DNA from: DASUAO01 sp046484625
Lineage (GTDB): Bacteria; Actinomycetota; Acidimicrobiia; IMCC26256; PALSA-555
DNA length: 15,064 nt
Assembly (NCBI GenBank): GCA_046484625.1
Contig: JAWOIO010000204.1
Coordinates: 1 to 15,064 of the forward strand
Direction of reading: 5' to 3'
Shown: positions 6,902 to 12,502 of the stretch, one piece after another
Layout: every line of letters starts with the position of its first letter
How positions within the stretch are numbered: the stretch's first letter is position 1
Position numbers and translations under genes: made by a program
The notes under the pieces: generated by a model
The model's database searches: none
Told to the model about the DNA's origin: nothing
Seen by the model: only the letters and a program-made list of their open reading frames with translations

Positions 6902-8758
6902 TCAGGTGGGCTCGTGCTCCGTCCGCTGGAGGTGGTACGGGACCGAGACCACGACCACGTCGCGGCGGAAGAGGAGCCGACCCTTGAGGAGGAACGCGCT
7001 CTGGTTGTGGAGCAGGTGCTCCCACCAGTGGCGCACGACGAACTCCGGGATGATGATCGTCACGACGTCGTTGGCGAAGCGCTCCTCGAGCTCGTCGACG
7101 TACTCCACGACCGGCTTGCTGAGCTCCCGGTAGGGGGAGTCGAGGATCTCGAGTGGGACGTCGATCCCGAACTCGGACCAGGACTCCTCGATCCGCTCCT
7201 GCTCACCGGGCTCGGAGACGACGCTCAGGGCCACCAGGCGCGTCGGGTTCATCGACTTCGCGTAGGCGAGGGCCTGGAGCACCCCACGGTGGACCCTTCC
7301 CACGAGCACGATCACGGTGTGGTTCATCGAAGGGGGCCGCCAGCCGGGCGCGACCGACAGCTCGGCCGACACCGAGTCGTAGTGGCGCTTCACGAACTTG
7401 AAGAAGAAGACGATGAGCGGGATCACGACGGCGGGGACCCACGCGCCGCTCGTGAACTTCGTGACCGCGACGATGACCAGCACGATGAAGGTGACGAACG
7501 CGCCGGTCGCGCTCAGGACGGCCCCCGGCTTCCAGCCCCGGGGCTCCTGGGCGATCTGATAGCGCACCATCCCGAGCTGGCTCAGCGTGAAGGACGTGAA
7601 GACCCCGACCGCATAGAGGGGGATGAGCGCGTTCGTGACGCCGCCGAACGCGACCAGGAGCCCGATCGCCGCCAGCGCGAGGAAGAGCACCCCGTTCGAG
7701 AAGACGAGTCGGTCACCACGGTTCGCGAGTTGTCGAGGGAGGAACCCGTCGCGAGCGATGATCGACGACAGCCGGGGGAAGTCCGCGTAGGCAGTGTTCG
7801 CTGCCAGCACGAGGATCGCCGCCGTTGCGATCTGCAGGAGGAAGAAGATCGGTCCGTCGCCGAACACCACGTTGCCCATCTGCGCGAGAACGGTCTGCTC
7901 GTGACTCGGGTAGGGGTGCAGTCGCTCGGCCAACACCGCGGTCCCGAGGAAGAGCGACCCGAGGAGCAGCGCCATCGTGGCAAGGGTGATCGCCGCGTTG
8001 CGCGGCGCCGGCCGTCGAAACGCAGGCACGCCGTCGGCGATGGCCTCGATCCCGGTGAGTGCGACCGCGCCGGACGAGAAGCCCTTCAGGATGAGGAACA
8101 GCCCGAGAGTCCCACCGAGCTCGCGCTGGCCCTCGAAGGCCTCGGGGTCGAACGGCACCTGGCCGACGTCGCCGAGGTAGCTACCGATGAGCCCTGCCAC
8201 GATCAGTGAGCCGAGGATCACGATATAGAGGTACGTCGGCACCGCGAACACACGCCCCGACTCCTTGATCCCCCGGAGGTTCATCAGCGTGATGAGGCCG
8301 ACGAGGCCGACCCCGAGCAGCACACGCGATCCTGCCGCGCCCGCGAACTGCGGGATCGAGATGATCGCCGCGACGCCGGCGGACACCGACACCGCGACCG
8401 TGAGGACGTAGTCGACCAGGATCGCGGCGCCCGCGACCAAGGATGCGTTGACGCCGAGGTTCTCGCGGCTCACGACGTAGGAGCCGCCGCCGCCGGGATA
8501 GGCGAAGATCGTCCGGCGATACGACGAGACCACGATCGCAAGAAGGATCGCGACGCTGATCGCGATCGGCAGCAAGATGTCGAGGCCGAGGGCGAGGCTC
8601 GACGCCCCGATCGCCGTGACGAACAGAATCTCCTCGGTCGCGTACGCGGTCGAGGAGATCGCGTCGGAGGAGAACACCGCGAGGCCCACGACCTTCGGGA
8701 TCCGCTGGTGCTCGGCGTCGGCCGTCCGGATGGGTCGTCCGAGGAGAACCCGCTTCAT
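6902..8758 (-). CDS. KUP/APC-superfamily permease, likely K+/H+ symporter (KimA-like)
   Basis: A 618-residue permease with about 12 hydrophobic helices (residues 20-450) and a soluble C-terminal domain of about 170 residues. It would normally be labelled an amino-acid permease (Rv2690c family). However, the residues reported for potassium or proton binding in Bacillus KimA (D36, Y43, D117, T121, S125, T230, E233) have exact counterparts at matching spacing: D32 and Y39 in SSDAISSTAY, D116, T120 and S124 in DYVLTVAVS, T235 and E238 in LTGIEA. The divergent neighbours are two TrkA-type potassium-channel regulators, which supports potassium import. ATG at 8758 gives MKRVLLGRPIR; GGAGGT lies 12 nt upstream, so TTG 8761 or GTG 8767 are also possible starts. 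The open frame extends far upstream, but that part is antisense to the trkA genes. K+ specificity is inference from residues and context. Confidence 0.85.
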   Translation of the reverse strand: MKRVLLGRPIRTADAEHQRIPKVVGLAVFSSDAISSTAYATEEILFVTAIGASSLALGLDILLPIAISVAILLAIVVSSYRRTIFAYPGGGGSYVVSRENLGVNASLVAGAAILVDYVLTVAVSVSAGVAAIISIPQFAGAAGSRVLLGVGLVGLITLMNLRGIKESGRVFAVPTYLYIVILGSLIVAGLIGSYLGDVGQVPFDPEAFEGQRELGGTLGLFLILKGFSSGAVALTGIEAIADGVPAFRRPAPRNAAITLATMALLLGSLFLGTAVLAERLHPYPSHEQTVLAQMGNVVFGDGPIFFLLQIATAAILVLAANTAYADFPRLSSIIARDGFLPRQLANRGDRLVFSNGVLFLALAAIGLLVAFGGVTNALIPLYAVGVFTSFTLSQLGMVRYQIAQEPRGWKPGAVLSATGAFVTFIVLVIVAVTKFTSGAWVPAVVIPLIVFFFKFVKRHYDSVSAELSVAPGWRPPSMNHTVIVLVGRVHRGVLQALAYAKSMNPTRLVALSVVSEPGEQERIEESWSEFGIDVPLEILDSPYRELSKPVVEYVDELEERFANDVVTIIIPEFVVRHWWEHLLHNQSAFLLKGRLLFRRDVVVVSVPYHLQRTEHEPT

Positions 8759-8899
8759 CAACGCCACAGGACCTCCGACGTCCTCTGCTCCCGAGGACGA
8801 CTCGCCCTCGACGCTGCCATCGCAATCATGGCCTCGATCCGCCTCCGTCTCCCACCGTGGATAGCATCGCAGGCCAAGCCGAGTGGGGTCGGAGGCGGT
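8759..8899. promoter_or_regulatory. Divergent control region, permease / trkA pair
   Basis: This 141-nt spacer must drive both directions. On the plus strand TAGCAT (8862-8867) fits the actinobacterial TANNNT -10 pattern and would give a leader of about 26 nt ahead of the GGAGG ribosome site at 8891-8895; no good -35 is seen. On the minus strand the permease has GGAGGT as ribosome site, but I find no convincing promoter hexamers. No obvious c-di-AMP riboswitch fold was recognised by eye, although KimA genes in Firmicutes are often controlled by one. Confidence 0.35.
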
Positions 8900-9562
8900 G
8901 TGCACGTCGTAGTCGTGGGGTGCGGGCGAGTCGGGAGCGAGCTCGCCGGCGTCCTCGAGCACTCGGGTCACTCGGTGGCCGTCGTCGACAAGCGCGCGTC
9001 GGCGTTCCGTCGGCTCCCGAAGACCTTCTCGGGTCAGCAGGTCGTGGGCTTCGGCTTCGACCGGGACCATCTCCGCGAGGCAGGCATCGAGCGCGCCGAC
9101 GCGCTCGCTGCCGTCACCAGCGGCGACAACTCGAACATCCTGACCGCGCGCATCGCCCGCGAGAACTTCGCGATCGAACGCGTCGTGGCGCGGATCTACG
9201 ACCCGCGGCGCGCGTTGATCTATCAGCGTCTGGGGATCCCCACGGTGGCGACCGTCAGCTGGACCACGGACCAGGTGCTCCGCCAGCTCATCCCCACGAG
9301 TGAGCGATCGCACGACTGGATGGACCCGAGCGGCAAGGTGGCGATGACCTCCATCGTGATCCCCGCGGCATGGTGTGGCGCCAAGCTGTCGAAGCTCAAC
9401 GAGGCCGGCGCGTTCTGGCTCGCCGCCGTCTCGCGGTTCGGCGCGGCGGAGGTCGTCGGTACCGACACGATGGGTCAGGACGGCGACGTGCTGCACTTCG
9501 TCGCCGGGGTGGATGACATGGCCGCGTTGCAGGCCCGCCTCGACGAGGGACCGGAGCACTGA
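8900..9562 (+). CDS. trkA: TrkA/RCK-domain potassium transport regulator (first of pair)
   Basis: A cytoplasmic RCK protein of 220 residues that would bind nucleotide and gate a potassium transporter. The N-terminal Rossmann domain has GCGRVG (residues 7-12) and an acidic residue, Asp 30, at the end of the second strand (AVVDK), the usual NAD(H)-type signature. The C-terminal part from about residue 140 resembles a short RCK_C domain. It corresponds in position to CeoB (Rv2691). GTG at 8900 is chosen because GGAGG ends 4 nt before it; an in-frame ATG at 8828 has no such site. The stop overlaps the next start as TGATG, so the two are translationally coupled. The partner could be the divergent permease or a Trk-type channel elsewhere in the genome. 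Confidence 0.9.
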   Translation: MHVVVVGCGRVGSELAGVLEHSGHSVAVVDKRASAFRRLPKTFSGQQVVGFGFDRDHLREAGIERADALAAVTSGDNSNILTARIARENFAIERVVARIYDPRRALIYQRLGIPTVATVSWTTDQVLRQLIPTSERSHDWMDPSGKVAMTSIVIPAAWCGAKLSKLNEAGAFWLAAVSRFGAAEVVGTDTMGQDGDVLHFVAGVDDMAALQARLDEGPEH

Positions 9563-10224
9563 TGCGCGTCGCGATCGCGGGTGCCGGCGCCGTGGGCGTC
9601 TACATCGCCAACGACCTGATCTCGGCCGGCCACGAGGTGCTGCTCATCGAGCAGGAGCCCGAGGTCAAGGAGCGCGCGACGACGTCCGACGGGGTCGAGT
9701 GGTTCGTCGGCGACGCGTGCGAGGTCGCGTCACTGCGTGAAGCGGGCCTCGAGCGCTGCGACGTCATCGTGGCCGCGACAGGAGACGACGAGGACAACCT
9801 CGTCGTCTCGCTGCTGGCGAAGACCGAGTTCGCGGTCCCCCGGGTGATCGCGCGCGTCAACGAGCCGCGCAACGAGTGGTTGTTCAACGAGAACTGGGGG
9901 GTCGACCTCTCGGTGTCGACACCTCACCTCATCACGGCGCTCGTCGAGGAAGCGGTGACGGTCGGCCGCCTCGTGCGCATCCTGCAGTTCGAGGGTGGTC
10001 AGGCCCGGTTGGTGGAAGTGACGCTCGCCGACGACGCCGCCGTCATCGGCAAGTCGATCTCGGAGCTCGAGCTCCCGCGCGACTCCACGCTCGTGGCGAT
10101 CGTCCGGGAGGAGCACGTGGTGATGCCGCGCGGCGACACGGTCCTGGAAGCCGGTGACGAGGTCCTCGCGATGGTCACGCCGGACTCGGAGGACGCTGTC
10201 CGCCAGCTCCTCACCGGCACCTGA
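9562..10224 (+). CDS. trkA: TrkA/RCK-domain potassium transport regulator (second of pair)
   Basis: A paralogue of the preceding gene with the same length of 220 residues, and the counterpart of CeoC (Rv2692). The Rossmann motif GAGAVG (residues 7-12) is followed by Glu 30 in VLLIEQE. The middle shows VIVAATGDDEDNLVVSLLAK and the C-terminus a complete RCK_C domain (LVEVTLADDAAVIGKSISEL through DEVLAMVTPD). The first RCK protein has Asp 30 where this one has Glu 30, so the two may not bind the same nucleotide; pairs of RCK proteins forming a mixed octameric ring are known in Trk systems. Start ATG 9562 shares its A with the previous stop. The stop codon lies inside a 15-bp tandem repeat. Confidence 0.92.
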   Translation: MRVAIAGAGAVGVYIANDLISAGHEVLLIEQEPEVKERATTSDGVEWFVGDACEVASLREAGLERCDVIVAATGDDEDNLVVSLLAKTEFAVPRVIARVNEPRNEWLFNENWGVDLSVSTPHLITALVEEAVTVGRLVRILQFEGGQARLVEVTLADDAAVIGKSISELELPRDSTLVAIVREEHVVMPRGDTVLEAGDEVLAMVTPDSEDAVRQLLTGT

Positions 10225-10258
10225 TCCGCCAGCACCTGATCCGCCAGCACCTGATCCG
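10217..10258 (+). repeat. 15-bp tandem repeat across the trkA stop codon
   Basis: The unit GCACCTGATCCGCCA occurs twice in full (10217-10231, 10232-10246) and once for 12 bases (10247-10258). The first copy contains the TGA of the second trkA gene. Because 15 is a multiple of three, each further copy adds another in-frame TGA, giving three successive stops (10222, 10237, 10252). It is probably a slippage duplication. Confidence 0.9.
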
Positions 10259-10270
10259 GGCGCTGCGGTC

Positions 10271-10289
10271 GATCGCCTCAGTGGCGATC
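10271..10289. terminator. Hairpin between convergent trkA and OB-fold genes
   Basis: GATCGCC and GGCGATC form a perfect 7-bp stem around the loop TCAGT. The hairpin lies 46 nt after the trkA stop and overlaps the stop codon of the minus-strand OB-fold gene. Its position between converging genes suggests a bidirectional terminator; there is no U-tract on either strand. Confidence 0.5.
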
Positions 10290-10641
10290 AGGGGACGAGC
10301 GTGTAGCGCGGGTTGAAGACGAGGAAGCGGTTGGCGTTGCTCGCCGCCATCCCTTCGATCACGATCCGCCGCCCGGGCGCGATCCCATGGATCTTGCGTC
10401 GCCCGAGGAACACCGCGGTCGCCGTCCCCCGCCCGTCCGTGACCGTCGCCTCGAGGGCGGGCGCACCGGCACGCGGCACGACGCGCACCGAGCGGATCTC
10501 GCCGCCGATCCGCACCGAGCGGCGCGCGACGATCTCGGTGGTGGGTGTCAGCCCGAGCCCGTCGCAGAAGTCGCAGAGCTCCTCGCGATCGAGATCCTCG
10601 ACCGAGGCGGTCAGCCGGCGGACGACGTTCTTCAGCACCAT
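10288..10641 (-). CDS. Small OB-fold nucleic-acid-binding protein (Rv2694c-like)
   Basis: A 117-residue protein with an N-terminal helix (LKNVVRRLTASVEDLDREEL) followed by a single OB-fold strand series: IRSVRVVPRAGAPALEATVTDG, TAVFLGRRKIHGIAPGRRIVIEGM, and FLVFNPRYTLV at the end. This is the pattern of the actinobacterial family that includes Rv2694c, thought to bind nucleic acid; the exact role is unknown. The same gene lies near ceoBC in Mycobacterium, so the neighbourhood is conserved. The frame is open upstream to 10896, but that part is low-complexity and overlaps the divergent gene, so ATG 10641 (MVLKNVV) is preferred. No Shine-Dalgarno is present, and a TACCGT -10-like element ends 7 nt before the ATG, so the mRNA may be leaderless. 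Confidence 0.85.
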   Translation of the reverse strand: MVLKNVVRRLTASVEDLDREELCDFCDGLGLTPTTEIVARRSVRIGGEIRSVRVVPRAGAPALEATVTDGRGTATAVFLGRRKIHGIAPGRRIVIEGMAASNANRFLVFNPRYTLVP

Positions 10642-10648
10642 GCCGTCG

Positions 10649-10654
10649 ACGGTA
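10649..10654 (-). promoter_or_regulatory. -10 element, probable leaderless start of OB-fold gene
   Basis: TACCGT on the minus strand fits TANNNT. Seven bases separate it from the ATG at 10641, the spacing expected when transcription begins at the A of the start codon. The gene has no ribosome site, which agrees with this. No clear -35 is visible. Confidence 0.35.
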
Positions 10655-10737
10655 GTGCGCACCCGCGCACGTTGCCCCGACCGACCGGCCCGCTCCACCG
10701 ATCCGGGGCCTGACCGGGAATGACACGACCCCGCCGA

Positions 10738-10743
10738 TATCCT
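10738..10743 (+). promoter_or_regulatory. -10 element upstream of the proline-rich gene
   Basis: TATCCT fits TANNNT and ends 11 nt before the ATG at 10755, predicting a leader of only a few bases. No ribosome site is seen before that ATG. No convincing -35 lies 16-19 nt upstream, so the call rests on the -10 and its position. Confidence 0.35.
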
Positions 10744-10754
10744 CGTCCGGTCGC

Positions 10755-11588
10755 ATGTCTGCCCCTCCCCCTCCTCCTCGCAAGCCGCGCACCGAGCCGG
10801 GCACATCGGTCGGTTCCGGCCCGGTTCCGCCGCCTCCGAGGCGGCCGGCGCCCGAGACTCCCGCGACCGCGCCCACACCTCCGGAGCCCAGCGCACGCCC
10901 GGCAGCCCGACCGGTGGTCGCGCCAGTCGCTGCGCAGGGCGGACGAGGCCGGACCGTGCTGATGAGCGCGCTCGCGATCCTCGCCGTCGTCGTGATCGCC
11001 GGTGCGGCGTTCCTGGTCCTGCGCAGCGACTCGACCGGGAACGCCGGTCCCGAGCTGCGCGCGTCGACTTCGGTCGACCTCCAACCGGGTGACCTCACGG
11101 TCGACAGCGTCGGGGCTCCTGTCGAGTTCCCCACCGACGTGCGCGACCTCGTGCTCTCCACTCTGGGCGCCTACGTCGACCACGGGATCGTCAACCCGCT
11201 GCGCAAGGGCAGCGCCGTCGAGGCCGATCTCGCGACGGTCTTCGACGCCGCCGCACTCGGGCGCCTGGCCGGCACCGATCGGGCGTTGCTCCTCGACGAA
11301 AGTCTCCCCAAAGCGGAGGGCAAGGTGGCGGTCACCACGCCTCCGGTCTCGATGACCGCGCTCGCCGACGCCGATGGCAAGGTCGTGCTCGTGAGTGCCA
11401 ACGTCGCACTCTCGGTCAACGCCCAGACGAAGAAGGGCCGGCTCGAGATCCTGCGCTCCGGCTCGCTCGTGTTCGCACCCGATGTAGGAGGCGCGTGGAA
11501 GATCACCGGATGGACGATGGGCTCCGAGCGCGGTGGTGCGGCGCTCGGTCCGACCACCACGTCGACGACCGTGGCGGCGACACCATGA
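10755..11588 (+). CDS. Proline-rich single-pass membrane protein, unknown function
   Basis: I do not recognise a family. The 277-residue protein opens with about 60 Pro-rich residues (MSAPPPPPRKP and PPPPRRPAPETP runs), then a basic stretch (GGRGRT) and one hydrophobic helix at about 68-89 (LAILAVVVIAGAAFLVL). About 185 residues that should lie outside the membrane follow, ending in a Thr-rich tail (TTTSTTVAATP). The basic residues before the helix place the Pro-rich part in the cytoplasm. The outer domain (LSTLGAYVDHGIVNPLRKG, WKITGWTM) has mixed helices and strands; WKITGW near the end recalls SnoaL/Mce-associated-type domains, but this is weak. It overlaps the LCP gene by 4 nt (ATGA), so a shared role in the cell envelope is likely. 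Confidence 0.8.
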   Translation: MSAPPPPPRKPRTEPGTSVGSGPVPPPPRRPAPETPATAPTPPEPSARPAARPVVAPVAAQGGRGRTVLMSALAILAVVVIAGAAFLVLRSDSTGNAGPELRASTSVDLQPGDLTVDSVGAPVEFPTDVRDLVLSTLGAYVDHGIVNPLRKGSAVEADLATVFDAAALGRLAGTDRALLLDESLPKAEGKVAVTTPPVSMTALADADGKVVLVSANVALSVNAQTKKGRLEILRSGSLVFAPDVGGAWKITGWTMGSERGGAALGPTTTSTTVAATP

Positions 11589-12502
11589 GTGCGACACATC
11601 GCCGCCGCGCCGCCATGCGACTGCTCATCGCGATCCCGCTGTGCGGGATGCTCGTCGCCACCTCGCTCGCGGCCGCGTGGCTCGCGATCGGTCGCCCGAC
11701 GGTCGCGAGCGGCGCGGTCTGGTTCCAGCTCACGAAGGTTGGCGACACCGAGTTCAGCGGCGTTCCCGACGCGCCGTTCTTCTTCCTCGCACTCGGGAAC
11801 GACGGGCGCACCGACGCCGACAAGGGGCTGGGCGACGCCATCCAGGTGATCGGCGTGAACCCAGCCGCGCGCCAGGCGACGATCCTGAACGTCCCCCGCG
11901 ACACCCAGGCACCCAGCGGCGACAAGCTCAACGCCTACCACGCGCTCCAGGGTCTCGACGGCACGGTCGACCAGATCAACCGGATGATGGGCATCAACAT
12001 CCAGTACGCGATGACCGTCAACTTCCCGCGGTTCGTGAACCTCGTCAACGAGGTCGGCGGCGTCGACTTCAACGTCCCGATTGCGATGAACGACAAGGAC
12101 TCGGGCGCGGTCTTCTCCCCCGGACCGCAGCGCCTCTCCGGCGAGAGCCTGCTGGCCGTCGCGCGCAACCGGAAGGACTACCCGATCGAGGGCGACGTCA
12201 AGCGCTCCGAGAACCAGGGCCTCATCATCCTCGCGACCCTCGCGACGCTCCGGGCCCAGAACCCCGGCGACGCCGGCGCCCTGCGCTTGGCGTCGATCCT
12301 CGCCCGACACGTCGTGACCGAGAACGTCTCGCTCGTCGACATGTTCCGGCTCGGTCGTCTCGGCCTCTCGATCGATCCGGCGGCGATCCGCAACGTCACG
12401 ATCCCGGTCGGAGGTGGCGCGGGCTCCAACCTCGCGGTCGGTCCCGGCGCCGCGGAGCTGTTCCGCGACTTCGCGGACGACGCGATCCTGCAGAGCCACT
12501 GA
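11585..12502 (+). CDS. LytR-CpsA-Psr (LCP) family cell-wall ligase
   Basis: LCP proteins transfer undecaprenyl-linked glycopolymers to peptidoglycan or other wall carriers on the outer face of the membrane. This one has 305 residues: a short basic N-terminus (HRRRAAMR), a signal anchor at about 12-35, then the LCP domain. Visible hallmarks are FFFLALGNDGR (Arg 75), DAIQVIGVNP (Asp 84), ILNVPRDTQ (Arg 105, Asp 106), GGVDFNVPIAMND, ARNRKDYPIEGDVKRSENQG (Arg 194, Arg 196, Asp 204, Arg 207, Gln 211). It lacks a C-terminal LytR_C domain. ATG 11585 overlaps the preceding stop as ATGA, pointing to coupled translation. The longer in-frame start at 11495 would lie wholly inside the upstream gene and is rejected. 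Which polymer it attaches is not visible. Confidence 0.9.
   Translation: MSATHRRRAAMRLLIAIPLCGMLVATSLAAAWLAIGRPTVASGAVWFQLTKVGDTEFSGVPDAPFFFLALGNDGRTDADKGLGDAIQVIGVNPAARQATILNVPRDTQAPSGDKLNAYHALQGLDGTVDQINRMMGINIQYAMTVNFPRFVNLVNEVGGVDFNVPIAMNDKDSGAVFSPGPQRLSGESLLAVARNRKDYPIEGDVKRSENQGLIILATLATLRAQNPGDAGALRLASILARHVVTENVSLVDMFRLGRLGLSIDPAAIRNVTIPVGGGAGSNLAVGPGAAELFRDFADDAILQSH

Noticed and set aside
6875..8209. A 444-codon plus-strand frame opposite the permease
   Set aside because: Charged, repetitive composition and no motif; antisense to a clear 12-helix permease.
8759..9559. Upstream extension of the permease frame on the minus strand
   Set aside because: It runs antisense through the first trkA gene, has no membrane or family features, and the permease family starts at the MKRVLLGRP region.
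10642..10896. Longer N-terminus for the OB-fold gene
   Set aside because: Low-complexity and lying across the start of the divergent proline-rich gene; family members begin near LKNVVRRL.
11533..12498. Upstream extension of the helicase frame through the LCP gene
   Set aside because: Arg/Pro/Gly-rich out-of-frame translation of the LCP gene; helicase homology begins only after 12499.
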